Of a stretch of 64,000 bases of DNA, positions 21,130 to 31,369 are shown piece by piece. The stretch comes from Abscondita cerata (lineage: Eukaryota > Arthropoda > Insecta > Coleoptera > Lampyridae). The position numbers and the translations under genes are program-made. The DNA is taken from contig JALBCR010004624.1 of NCBI GenBank assembly GCA_030710515.1, forward strand, positions 127,501 through 191,500, read 5' to 3'. Below the pieces are notes generated by a model. The model was given only the letters and a program-made list of their open reading frames with translations, did no database searches and was not told the origin of the DNA. How positions within the stretch are numbered: position 1 is the first letter of the stretch; each line of letters opens with the position of its first letter.

Positions 21130-21940
21130 TTCGGTCTGAAGCGTTAAAATATCATGGAAAATGTTCGAAATGGTATCATTGCGAATGTTTAGATGATCCT
21201 ACCAATATAATGGCATATTATCTAGAAGACGCTAAAAAACGTGGCGGTGAAGCTTGGACTTGCCCAAATTGCCTGCCAGTTGATTAGAATATCAGTAAAA
21301 AAGAAAAGTTCTTAATACTTCAATTATGGAATCCATAAAACTAGTCTTAAAACAAGAATTGCCTTCTTTATTCAAAACTGAGTTTCAAAGCGCGTTAAAA
21401 GATATCAATAATGAAATTGATAGTATTAAAGACCGCTTGCATAAAATTGAAAATACTTTGTCCATGGCGTCGTTGTCTACATTGTCCACTAATGAAATCT
21501 TGGATGAATTCCAAGATAGAATACGGAGATCAAAAATTTACTGGTTTTCAATGTGCCTGAACCTGAGGGTACATTAGAAAATAAAATAAGAAATGATACA
21601 TTGGCTATTGAAAATATAATACATCACTCGATCAAGTTTGAACCTGTTAAACTTATTAGACTTGGAAAGGTATCTAGCAAACCTAGACCTATAAAAGTTT
21701 GATTTGCCGACAAAGATTCGGTTATCAATGTTTTAAAAGCTGTACGTGCCATAGACACCGGTAATATTAAATTTAGTTCGGATCGTACGCAAAGTCAACG
21801 TGATTATTTAAAATCTCTCAATGATGAACTTCAGAGACGGAAATCTGAAGGCGAGACTAACTTATTAATAAAGTACGTCAATGGCAACCCAGTGATTACG
21901 AAGTCTGATACTTCTCGGAATTCAAAAACTAAAAACTAGT
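21130..21940 (+). pseudogene. LINE ORF1: PHD-like finger and coiled coil
   Basis: Nucleic-acid-binding protein of the LINE. A frame ending at the stop 21285-21287 has the spacing of a PHD/treble-clef finger: C-x2-WYH-C-x-C, then W-x-C-P-x-C. A second frame from 21326 is predicted coiled coil (ESIKLVLKQELPSLF, KDINNEIDSIKDRLHKIENT). After one frameshift at about 21540 it continues as NVPEPEG and IRLGKVSSKPRP to a stop at about 21940. At least two defects make it nonfunctional as written. Confidence 0.7.
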
Positions 21941-21944
21941 AACT

Positions 21945-23442
21945 TAAACATTTATTTTCAAAATGTAGGCGGTATGAGAAGCAAGCTTAAAGAATTACAT
22001 AAATCTGTTAACTGTTGCAATTATCATGTTTTGATTCTAGTTGAAACGTGACTCGATAGTTATATTAGTGATGCTGAACTGAAAATACCAAATTTTAATA
22101 TCTTTAGACTTGATAGATCTGCTCAATCAAGCACTAAACTTAAAGGTGGTGGTGTCTTGATTGCTACAAATAAATTCTTAAGTTGTACCTTGTGAGAATC
22201 ATCTTATTCAAATATTGAACATATTTTTGTTAAAATTGAAAATGAAGTAGTTATTGGAGCAGCTTATATTCCACCTCATTCACAATTCTCTTGTTACAGT
22301 GATCACTCATTAGCTATTCATGAAATATGTTTACTCAATCCTAATCTTGATTTTATATTTTGAGGTGATTATAATCTGCCTAGTGCAAAATGGGAACCTT
22401 GTAACAAAAATAGTAATTTGTTATTAAGTAATAATAACTGTCAACGTGCTCAGTCCTTAGCTGACTGCTTTAGTTTTAACTTATTAAAACAAAGAAATAG
22501 CATACCTAATAAACGGGGTGTCCTGCTTGACTTAGTATTCTCAAATTTGGAATTGCTAAATATAGAATCTGCTGATGATTTATTGTTTGAAAATAGTTTT
22601 CATCATATAGCCTATACTTTTTCCGCTTCCGTTTCTTCACTTACTGATACACTTTATACAGAATATGTTTTCTATGATTTCAAGTCTGCAAACTACTCCA
22701 CTATCAATTACTATTTATCAGCAGTAAATTGGTTTGATGTTTTATCAAAACTTGACGTTAATATCATGGTGGAAGAATTTTACAATATATTAAACGTTGT
22801 TTTACATGAATTTATTCCTAAACGAATAAAAACACTCTCAACTTATCCCAAATGGTTTAATAGAACACTTATTTATCTTTTTAAAGCAAAAAGCAAGCAC
22901 ATTGCGCATTTAAAATTGGTGGTTTGCTTGAAGATTACAATAAATTTCAATCATTAAGATTTGAATGCAAAAATTAAGCGCTTCCCTTTATAGTGAATAT
23001 ATTAGAAAATGTGAAAATAATATCAAAGTTAACTCTAAAAAGTTTTGGTCATTTGTAAATGAGAGTAAAAACATTTATGGCTTTTAAACGCATGTTTTAC
23101 AATAATAAGTATAGTAATTCAGGCGAAACGAGTGTTGATTTATTTGCTGATCATTTTAGTAGTGTTTATGGAAATTGTAATAAATCGGATGGAACCTTTC
23201 CTTATGATGGATCCATCTGTGTAAACTCAATAATTATTTATATTTCTATGTCTGATATTTTTAATAGCTTGAATTGTTTATCTGACTCAATTCGGTCTGG
23301 GCTGGACGAGCTGCCCCCCTATTTTTTGAAATATTCTAACAAATTGGCGTTCGACCCTAATTTTGATCTTTTTTGCAATTGTTTATTTAGTTTTAAAAAG
23401 AATTTATTACGTATTAATTTATCTATTTGTTCTAGTGTGTAA
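21945..23442 (+). pseudogene. LINE ORF2: endonuclease and truncated RT
   Basis: The endonuclease/exonuclease/phosphatase fold is legible: NVGGMRSKLKELHKSVNCC, a VET motif followed by a stop where Trp is expected, KGGGVLIATN, a broken GDYNLP, then RGVLLDLVFSN. RT begins with DLFADHFSSVYGN and SDIFNSLNCLSDSIRSGLDE, followed by ELPPYFLKY, then stops at 23440. The rest of RT, including the YADD-type active site, is missing. TGA stops replace conserved residues at about 22049 and 22363, which are substitutions and not indels, so this is genuine decay. Confidence 0.82.
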
Positions 23443-23910
23443 GCTACTTATTTCAACCATAATGTTCTTTCTCAATTCGTTGAAGAATTTATTTTAGTTT
23501 AGGTATTACTCATTTAATTAATTACCTAGTTTAATTTGCGTGTTTGTTATATTATCTTTTATTTTGTATTTGGAAAAGGTGTATACCGTAAATATATAAA
23601 TAAATAATATAAATTTCACAAAGTGAAGATATGAATCAATACCTATTAAATTTTGACAAAGTTATCCGAGAGCTAAAGGAATCGGGATGCCAAGTTTCTG
23701 TTCTGCAAGATCTTGCAGTTTGTCATCTTTACCGAGTTTACCAAAATCATTCGATGCTATTGTTGCTGTTTGGAAACAATAGAACAAACTAAATTAACTT
23801 TGGATTTAGTTAAGGCTAGACTTTTTAGACAAATTTGCTAAGAGGAAAAACATTAGTATGACAGATAGTATAAGCATGTACCAACAGCTTTTGGCACTCA
23901 GAGTTTTACG

Positions 23911-24735
23911 TATAATTGTCATTATTGTGGTAAAAGTGAACATAAGCGAAACGAGTGCAGATTTTGACCTAGCCATAGTTCTAATCAAAACTACAATAAT
24001 TCTAACAACCAAAACAGTAATAATTTTCAACGTCCTAATTTTTACGAATCATCTAATAATTTTCGCGGTAAAAATATGGCAAATATGGGAGAAACCGAAG
24101 AAGAAATATGGCACCGTCGCTTTGGTCATGTGAATAAAGTGACATTATTGAACTTAATAGATAATAAAATTGTTGAAGGAATGCCAAACATAAAACAAAA
24201 GAGCCCTTAATTTTTGTGAACCTTGTGTTAAAGGTAAACAAACAAAATTACCATACCGTGTAGTTGATAAGCCTAGATCACACCGACCACTTGAATTAGT
24301 GCATTCAGACGTTTGCGGACAAATCAATCCTGAAACGCATGGTGGTAAAAATACTTTATGACTTTTATCGACGACTTTACTCATTTTGTGACTGTGTATT
24401 TGCCAAAAATAAAAGTGAAGTTTTCAAGTATTTTAAAACAGTATAAGTCTGCTACGGAAGTACATGGACAATGGGGGAGAATATACATCTAATGAATTCA
24501 TACACTTTTGTTGTACAAATGGTATAAAAACTGAGTATACTATCCCATTTAATCCTCAGCAAAACGGAATTAGTGAAAGATTCAACAGAACGTTACTAGA
24601 TAAAGCCAGAACTATGATTGCAGATAGCATTTTACATAAAACAATGTGGGATGAAGCAGTCAGAACTGCTGCCTATACACGGTGGCCAGAAAATACGGAC
24701 AAACGCCAGGTAGAACAATTCTTTGTTCAATTCTG
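23911..24735 (+). pseudogene. Copia zinc knuckle, pre-integrase and integrase core
   Basis: The CCHC knuckle C-x2-C-x4-H-x4-C reads CHYCGKSEHKRNEC at 23917-23958. Protease is missing. The pre-integrase domain starts EEEIWHRRFGHVNKVTLLNL, and the zinc-binding Cys pair is in CEPCVKGKQTKLPY. Integrase catalytic residues are visible: Asp in LVHSDVCG (24308-24310), Asp in MDNGGEYTSNEF (about 24467) and Glu in QQNGISERFNRT (24575-24577). A frameshift around 24360-24460 separates the first two. The frame then runs into the Tc1-like insertion at 24676. Confidence 0.85.
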
Positions 24736-25346
24736 AGGCGATAATCTTAATCCAAAAAGTTATGCGATCCTTCCTTAAGGCGCACGAGACCATTATTTTA
24801 CAAAGAATTCAAGAAGAGCCGAACTTTTATTGCATATTCTCTGGAGCGACGAATGCTTGTTTACGAGAGATGGCGTCTTTAATAGCCATAATTTTCATTT
24901 TGGGCGGACGAAAATCCCAAGGCAGTAAGGGAAATTGGACATCAGAGAAGATTTTCGGTAAATGTTTGGCTGGGGATTTTAAATCTCCGAGTTGTTGGAC
25001 CAATATTTCTTCCAAATCGTCTAAATGGAATTGAGTACGTTAACGTTTTAGAAGAAGTACTGGATAATATTCCACTGAATTTGAGACCCAACAGAATTAA
25101 ACAAAGATTAATCGATTAGTTACATCGATGTATTTGAGATAATTCCATTTCTAAATTTCACCACAATGATTTTACATAGATAAATTTGACGAATTTTGAT
25201 AAATTTTAGCCGTACATCTTAAGGTTTGATGGTCTCGTGCGCCTTAAGGAAGGATCGCATAACTTTTTGGATTAAGATTATCGCCTCAGAATTGAACAAA
25301 GAATCGTTCTACCTGGCGTTTGTCCGTATTTTCTGGCCACCGTGTA
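24676..25346 (+). mobile_element. Tc1/mariner-type element with about 110-bp TIRs, internally deleted, inside Copia integrase
   Basis: The ends are near-perfect inverted repeats of about 110 bp (left ACACGGTGGCCAGAAAATAC, right its complement), flanked by TA. The core encodes part of an IS630/Tc1-type transposase: WSDECLFTRDGVFNSHNFHF, ADENPKAVREIGHQRRFSV, NVWLGILN and VVGPIFLPNRLNG, then a VLEEVLDNIPLN block. Only one catalytic Asp is covered; the N-terminus and the second half are deleted. The same transposase type (TDEATFARRGVFN) occurs in 31370-33212. Confidence 0.88.
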
Positions 25347-25351
25347 TAATA

Positions 25352-26850
25352 AATAGATTACCTAGTAATTCGCTACATGCACCCAGCTACAAGACCCCAG
25401 CTGAATTATGGTATTCAGTAAAGCCAAATGTCTCGAAAATGAAAGTCTTCGGTTCAACTGCTTACAATCACATCCCAGATCACAAAAAATACAAACTAGA
25501 TGAAAATGTGAAAAACCTCTTATAGTTGGCTATAGCACTAATGGATATAGGTTGTGGAACCCTAAAACAATAACAATAACTGTTGGCAGGAATGTTACAT
25601 TCAACGAAGATAGAATTTACACACCCTGTAATCTAATGCGTATGCGTTATGAAAGAGAGGAAAAGGAAGAAAATGAAACAAAGGAAGAATCTATTGCAGA
25701 TGAAATTATAGGTGAAAGAAGAAACTCGGAAAGAAAAGTTGTTAGTAAATGAAGAGACACAAGAAACTGAAGTAAAAGCGACAAAAGAATTGTCAAGCCC
25801 CATCCTGGCACAAACATTATGTTTTAGTACGCGACAATGACCTTGAAGAAGATTATTCTTATATTGCATATGCATTAAATGCAGAAAGTTTTACTGAAAA
25901 TAACATACCACAAGATTTTTCTGATTTAAAAGGTCATCCTGAGAAAGATCTTTGGGAAGAAGCCATTCAAGAAGAACTTGATGCCTTAAATAAAAATAAT
26001 ACTTGGACATTAATGGATCTACCTCCTGACAGAGTACCTATTAACTGTAAGTAGATATTTTTAATTAAACGAAACAAGTAGGTGAAATTGATAGATATAA
26101 AAGCACGTTTAGTTGCTAACGGTTGTTCCCAGAAAGGGACTTGATTTTAATGAAACATATTCCCCGGTTTCAAAGTTAAGTACATTAAGAATCATTTTAT
26201 CAGTAGCTAACGAATACAAATTTTAATTCATCAAATGGACTTCAAAACTGCCTTTTTGAATGGGATACTTCGTGAAACTATTTATATAAAACCGCCACCA
26301 GGAATTGAAACCAAGTAAGTATGTAAAACTGAACAAAACTCTATACAGACTAAAACAATCATCTAGAGAATGGTATCACAGACTTTCTACACTTCCGTTT
26401 GATGAAGGTTATGGTGCAAGTGAATCAGATAAATGTTTATTTGTGAGAAGCATTAAGGATGTTGTTATTTATATACTCGTGTACGTAGACGACATTTTAC
26501 TCATCAGTAGCAATTTTCAAGAAATTATTAATGTCAAGTTACGTCTTTCGAAAACATTTGACATGAAAGATATGGGTGAGACAAAATATTTTTGGGTATC
26601 AATATCGAACGAGATTTCGAAAATCAAATTTTGAAATTGAGCCAAACTAACTTTATTGACAGACTTGTGACCAAGTTTAACATGACTGACTGTAAAGTTA
26701 AATCAGTGCCCATTGAGCACAATCTTAAATTAATATTTGGTGAAGGAACTCCACTTCAGTCAAAACCATATCGTGAACTAATAGGTTGTCTGATCTATTT
26801 AACCGTAACTGCTCGGAGTGATATGTTTTGCAGTATCGTACTTTAGCCGC
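25352..26850 (+). pseudogene. Copia integrase C-terminus, RT and start of RNase H
   Basis: After the insertion the protein resumes as IINRLPSNSL, YKTPAELWYSVKPNVSKMKV and GYRLWNPKTITITVGRNV. A charged linker (about 25640-25750) leads to RT: EELDALNKNNTWTLMDLP, ARLVANGCSQKG, MDFKTAFLNGILRETIYIK, LNKTLYRLKQSSREWYHR, and the active site YVDD at 26482-26493 in LVYVDDILLIS. YRELIGCLIYLTVTARSD marks the entry to RNase H, which then breaks off at 26846. Multiple frameshifts interrupt the pol frame, so it is nonautonomous. Confidence 0.87.
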
Positions 26851-26956
26851 TTTAACAATTTAACAAAATTGGTCATTCTTCTAGGATATTTAAATGTTTA
26901 AACAATGTTATGTTTCATATTTATTTTTGGGGTTAGGTTTGTTGAATTGTGGGGGG

Positions 26957-27300
26957 TGTTGTTATATTATTATTAGTGTACGTCACTTTATTAGTTATAT
27001 CTGTTTTAAAAATAATATAGTTACCTTATGTATGAGTCTGTCAGATTTTGATATGCCATAATAAAAGTTATCCCTTTGTATAGTTATTTATGTATCAAGG
27101 GCATAATCAATATGATTTATAAACATCGATTATGCCGCGGATCATATAACGTTTTATTTTTCACTTGAAATATGCAAATTTATTGATAAAATACTTGCAA
27201 ACATTTCATGTGAATGAAACGCGGCTGCTTTGTCTGTGTACTTTGTTTTGTATCTGACAATTTGTTTATTTTAAAAATAAAATTATAAAACCTCGCGTGA
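26957..27300 (+). other. Possible Copia 3' LTR and leader of the Crypton
   Basis: A G-rich tract at 26951-26957 followed by TGTTGTTATATTATTATTAG looks like a polypurine tract and LTR start, and AATAAA near 27060 could be the LTR poly(A) signal. Without a 5' LTR to compare, the right boundary cannot be set. The last part probably belongs to the 5' region of the Crypton. Confidence 0.4.
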
Positions 27301-28433
27301 GATGGACAGCGAAATTTTGGAAAAAGTGTACGAAAGAGCGTTAAAAGCTGATGGGGAGTTGCTTCCTAAAAAGTCATGGCCACTGTAGTAGAGGGAGCTC
27401 CAGAAATTTGAAGACTGGAAAAAGAAAAATTCTGTCACAACTGTCAGTGAAACAGTTTTAATGGGATATTTCCAGGAATTGGTACATGTTTTTAGTTGAT
27501 TTTTATTAATCGAATTAATGGTATATATTTGTAGTCAGAATTATTTACCCCGAATTCCTTATGGTCTAAATACTCCATGTTGAAGGCCACATTATTAGTA
27601 TACAACAAACTAGACATAGGAAAGTTCAACCGGCTGGAGGCATTCCTGAAGCAAACTTCAAAAGGATACATTCCGAGAAAGTCTAAAATTTTAACACGCG
27701 AAGACGTCTTAAAATTTTCAAGGATGCTTCAAACGACATGTTGCTTTTGGAAAAAGTATGTAAACACGGCACGAATTTTAAATTGAACTGAATGATGTTG
27801 ATGATTATGTTATAGGTTGTTCTGGTGATGGGCGTGTTCGGTGGATTGCGAAGGGACGAGTTGGTAAGGTTAACTATAGGCGATACAGACGACCGAGGAG
27901 CCGTTGTAGTGATAAAATTCAATACACAAAGACTGGCGGTTCAAAAGTTAATATTGTCGAGGAAAACAAAATGAGTGCCTTGCAAATATATAGGAAATAT
28001 GCAGCATTGCATCCAAAGGACTAAAGGAGCGGCGCTTTTTCTTGTGCTAGCGGAATGGGAGATGTACAGCCCAACCAGTTGGCAAAAACACGTTCGGGAG
28101 TATACCTTCAAAAGTGGCAAAGTATCTGGGTTATGCAGATGCAAAGAGTACACAGGACATTGCCTGCGCCGTACATCGGCAACTCTGCTGGTGGATGCTG
28201 GTGCTAACATGTTGACATTAAAGAGGCATGGTAAATGTAAGAGTGATGCAGTGGCATCTGGGTACATAGAAGACAGTATCGCGTCCATGAACAAAATTGC
28301 CAGGATGATTGCCGGAGCCAAGGTAATGGAAGGCGAAACCTCCAACAATGTTGTGAATATGTCTTCGTTCAATAGACCTGAGAACTCTTCGCTTGAAGGC
28401 AATATCCAATTTAATGGATCATTTTCTAATTGA
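27301..28433 (+). pseudogene. Crypton tyrosine recombinase relic with two small introns
   Basis: Encodes the tyrosine recombinase of a Crypton DNA transposon, which would excise and integrate by a covalent Tyr-DNA intermediate. The N-terminal core-binding part begins MDSEILEKVYERALKADGEL (27301). An intron-like GTACAT...TTGTAG (about 27482-27534) joins FQEL to SELFTPNSLWSKYSMLKAT, and a second (about 27758-27814) joins MLLLEK to VVLVMGVFGG. The catalytic set is visible: Arg in GLRRDEL (27843-27863), His-x-x-Arg in GHCLRRTSATLLVDAGA (28155 on), His in LKRHG (about 28225) and the nucleophile Tyr in GYIEDS (28260-28277). Damage: double stop near 27387, a one-base loss at about 27718, and at least three frame changes at 27880-28130. 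Family assigned from motif memory. Confidence 0.82.
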
Positions 28434-28640
28434 ATTTTTAATTTTAAGGATAAAAAATGAGCTTACTTATGAGCATTAAAAAAGATTTCTAAATTGCTGT
28501 GTTTTTATTTTTGTCAGCATTAGTAGGAATTAAGGCGTAATCATTTTGCCCACTTATTATGGCCCTAGGGCGTAATGAACGGGTTTATACAGCACGTATC
28601 ACAGACGAAAACAATCAATAATATACAAGTGGAAAATAAA
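28434..28640. other. Short spacer between Crypton and Copia B
   Basis: Noncoding. The terminal sequences of the Crypton cannot be defined because such elements have no inverted repeats. Confidence 0.35.
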
Positions 28641-28689
28641 TATGTTTATTATACTCCATTAGTATATAAGTACCACATAATAATTATCA

Positions 28690-29250
28690 GAATCAACATC
28701 CAACTCGACTTAAATGAGAAGTAATCTTCTGAAAGTGTCTCTAAAATCTTGCAAATCAGCAATAATTCAGGTAACTCGCATTTACAGGTAATATACTGGA
28801 TACGACTTTTTCCTGGGATATTTTAATTTGCAATTCGGTCCACAAATTCTTCGAGTTTTGATATATGCGTTGCAACGTCATCATCGGAATGCTTCTTGTA
28901 ACTAAAGAATTGCATACATAAATCGTAGGTTTTGTCTTCTACACTGCCATCATATAAATTGTGAAGTTCTAACCAGACTTCTCTCGCTGAGTTAAATCTC
29001 ATTACTTTCTGGAAGCGTTTCTTGAGTCACGTTAACAGTCAATACAAGCAAAGCATTAGTATCTGCCTGTGTGAACAAGGTTAGAGTTGCTTCTGCAGCC
29101 AAAGGTGAAGGTAACATTAATTTACCTTCTGCGACATCTAGCACCGGGAATGCTTCTAAACAAAATGCGGATCTTGTATTTCCATGTCGACCAATTACTC
29201 TTTCCTTCTAGCAATCCAATATACACCTTACTAGAATCCATTTTTCACAC
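28690..29250 (-). pseudogene. Copia gag N-terminus (second element)
   Basis: Minus strand, starting at about 29241 with MDSSKVYIGLLEGKSNWSTW followed by KYKIRILFRS, the standard opening of insect Copia gag. It continues with VLDVAEGKL, AEATLTLFTQADTNALLVLT and VNVTQETLQKVMRFNSAREV, then WLELHNLYDGSVEDKTYDL and SYKKHSDDDVATHISKLEEF. Frame changes occur near 29180, 29010 and 28840. The element is cut off near 28680, with nothing after gag. Confidence 0.85.
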
Positions 29251-29375
29251 GTGAATCTGAAAGATAGTTTTATACGGGATTACCTTTAGAATATATTTTT
29301 CGATCAAAAATTTCTTCGTGACTCAAAAAACTTATATCCTTCACTTCTACTACTAGGAACCACGTTTTGATGCCA

Positions 29376-29508
29376 TGTTGAGGTTCAAACTATTTATACC
29401 CTTTAGTGAAGAACTTAGCTTATTCAAATATAAATTTACTTATCAAAAACTCTTATTTTAAAAAGCTAAATTCTTCACTAAAGGGTATAAATAGTTTGAA
29501 CCTCAACA
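29376..29508 (-). repeat. Copia LTR, 133 bp, almost fully palindromic
   Basis: Bounded by TGTTGAGG...CCTCAACA. Just downstream on the minus strand, TGGCATCAAAACGTGG resembles the primer-binding site region (complementary to an internal part of initiator tRNA-Met) used by insect Copia elements, followed by the gag start at about 29241. This places it as the 5' LTR of Copia B. Unusually, the inverted similarity is not limited to the terminal 5-8 bases: arms 29376-29421 and 29464-29508 are reverse complements over about 40 bases. Confidence 0.7.
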
Positions 29509-29932
29509 GAACTAACATCAAAAACTACTACAAACTCGTGGCAAATCTTCTGACTACCACCAATTACGATATTTTGACAAGTTAAAATCTGGCATTTACA
29601 TCCGTGTCAACGCACTTCCTTGACGAAACCTGGCGTGTGCATATTGCATAGCAAAAACCAGGCAACTACTGCCCGCTCGCTGCATTTTGCCAGGCTGTTT
29701 CTAGGCTTGTAATAATCTTAATAATAATCTATTTGGGGGGACTGTTTTATGCATTTACAAGGTATTATTTATTTAGTTTTATTCAATTATATATTTAAAG
29801 CACGGGGTTTTGTTATGTACACGCACAAAAATTCATCAGTGTTCCATTTTGCTAATAACTCAACTTAAAAAAATTGTAGATACGGGGTTCTGACGTAGGA
29901 CGTCACTTTTACCACTGGAATAAAACTATAAG
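29509..29932. other. Spacer, nothing recognised
   Basis: Noncoding. A pyrimidine/purine-mixed stretch around 29580-29700 is less AT-rich than its surroundings but matches nothing I know. Confidence 0.35.
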
Positions 29933-30118
29933 TACTTTGAAATAATCATTAAAATAATTCTTTATCATGTACTCAGTACTTTACCTTTGTTTACTGAAAA
30001 ATACAAATTAAGTATTTTTCCTTTTAAAAATTGACGAACTGGGTTTTTGTAGAGCCTTCTAACCTTATTTGCCAAAATCCTCCAATTGATTTTTACCAAC
30101 TAATAAATAAAACAAAAT
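29933..30118 (+). repeat. Dispersed repeat, blocks C-A (see 54135-54360)
   Basis: Contains block C (AATAATCATTAAAATAATTC) followed by block A (GTTTACTGAAAAATACAAAT, TTGACGAACTGG, TTGTAGAGCCTTC, ACCAACTAATAAATAAAA). At 54135-54360 the order is A-B-C, and 33392-33478 has B only. Confidence 0.7.
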
Positions 30119-30224
30119 CCGCTAATGTACGGCTCATGTCGTCATTATCGTGACTGGCGCTTGGACCGGTCCATTATATGTCGTCATGCAATGACTGTGC
30201 TGTTATATTTTATGTTCTTATTTA

Positions 30225-30395
30225 CCTTCTATAATGTTTACACACTTAATTAATATGATTAGATATGAATACTATTACTAAGGTGGGTAAGAGTTATCAT
30301 GTTTAGGTTTATACTGATCTTCTGGTGCACCATACATAACACTTATATCACAATACAATATTTAAAATGTACCATACGAATAAATAAATAACCAA
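30225..30395 (+). repeat. SINE-like repeat, copy 2 of 4
   Basis: The sense strand is plus, ending TGTACCATACGAATAAATAA. It matches 34955-35150 and the complements of 13213-13335 and 42383-42635. About 80 internal bases present in copies 3 and 4 are missing here. Confidence 0.75.
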
Positions 30396-30579
30396 ACCTA
30401 CAGCCAAAATAATGTAAATTTGGTTATCTCGAAAACTGGTTGAGATATTGTAAAATGCTAGCGATTTTCTTAATCAGCGTCGAAAAATACATATGATTCA
30501 CAAATAATTTTTTTTAAATTTTCGAATACTACCTTGTCTAAAAACTAGTCGGAATTGTTTTATAAATCAAAAATCTTTA

Positions 30580-31363
30580 TTGATTCTTCTAATTCAATTT
30601 CGTCCCCTTTTAAATGAGTCCCCTCCCGATATAATATACTTATGCCACCGCTTTTTCCAGTCCTCGAAGCATGTCAAAAGTCTTCAGCCTTCAGAACGCG
30701 CGCCGATTCACGTTGAATGTCTTCAATCGGCTCAAGACGGTTTTGGAGTGCTCTTTGCGAGTTTTGAAAATAGCCAGAAGTCACACGGCCAAATCAGGTG
30801 AATAAGGTGGTTGCGGAACGATATCGGTTACATTTTGGCGAAAAAGTCACGAAGAATCAGTGCAGTGTGAGATGCGCATTATCGTGGTGTAAAAACCAAG
30901 AGTTATCTTTCCATAAATCCGACCTCCTTTACGAATAACTTCACGCAATGACGCATAACACTCAAATAGTATTCCATATTGACAGTTTGACCAGTGGGAA
31001 GGAATTCGTAATGCACCACACCACGATAATCGAAGAAAACTGTCAACATCACCTTGATTTTAAGCGACTTTGACGCGGTCTTTTCGGTCTTGCCTCACCT
31101 TTGGCACGATATTCACTCGATTGGTCGGTTGTTTCGGGGTCGTAAGCGTAGATCCAAGTCTCATCTCCCGTAATAATGCGTTTATAAACCACCTGATAGT
31201 CAGAGAGTATTGTTTCACACACATCAACACGACCCTGTTTTTCAAGAAAAATCAGCATTTTTTGTACCAATCGAGACTTGACACGTTTGAGGCCCAAAAC
31301 ATCTTTCAAAATGGTATTAATTGTTCCTTTTGATACGCCAATTTCATCAGCAATGTTTTTCAT
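30580..31363 (-). pseudogene. mariner transposase, C-terminal part
   Basis: DD34D transposase of a different mariner lineage from 13696. The legible frame (31363-31049) starts in the second helix-turn-helix (IADEIGVSKGTINTILKDVL) and continues through VKSRLVQKM and the first catalytic Asp in ITGDETWIYAYDPETTDQ to GEARPKRPRQSR. Further down in other frames are VMLTVFFDYRGVVHYEFLPT, SHTALILRDFFAK, PCDFWLF and CFEDWKKRWHKYIISGGD. Frame changes and stops are frequent, and the DN motif is damaged. The N-terminus was lost at the inner insertion near 31364. Confidence 0.85.
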
Positions 31364-31369
31364 TTTTTG

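Larger units (their letters stand above)
20661..23619 (+). mobile_element. LINE inserted in Copia gag, internally deleted
   Basis: It is flanked by the 7-bp repeat AAAGTGA at 20654-20660 and 23620-23626, consistent with target-primed reverse transcription. The 3' end has an AT-rich tail with AAATA-type repeats. Contents: a PHD-like Cys/His finger (CSKWYHCECL, WTCPNC; about 21140-21287), a coiled-coil ORF1 (21326 onward), an apurinic endonuclease (about 21950-22960) and only the start of RT (23059-23442). Most of RT is deleted. The architecture resembles CR1/Jockey-group elements, but the clade is not certain. Confidence 0.85.
20423..23850 (+). pseudogene. Copia gag, split by a LINE
   Basis: Capsid/nucleocapsid precursor of the Copia element. 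The 5' part (20423-20660) has the gag motif DKQLEHIKNNTSAKGIFDTL, then KSVFERK and, after a frame change, LFLRRKLLTMRYNE. The 3' part resumes after the LINE at 23627 as MNQYLLNFDKVIRELKESG, followed by DLAVCHL and ETIEQTKLTLDLVKARL, the usual order of Copia gag. Several stops and frameshifts are present. The CCHC zinc knuckle follows at 23917-23958. Confidence 0.85.
20411..26956 (+). mobile_element. Copia LTR retrotransposon, 5'-truncated, interrupted twice
   Basis: Plus-strand Copia coding order is legible in pieces: gag, zinc knuckle, GAG-pre-integrase, integrase, RT, then the start of RNase H. A LINE (20661-23619) splits gag, and a Tc1-like element (24676-25346) splits integrase. Removing both joins the flanking protein in frame or nearly so. 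There is no 5' LTR. A purine-rich tract TGGGGGG at about 26950 followed by TGTTGTTATATT may mark the polypurine tract and 3' LTR. The protease region seems deleted between the zinc knuckle and the pre-integrase domain, and RNase H is truncated. Confidence 0.88.
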
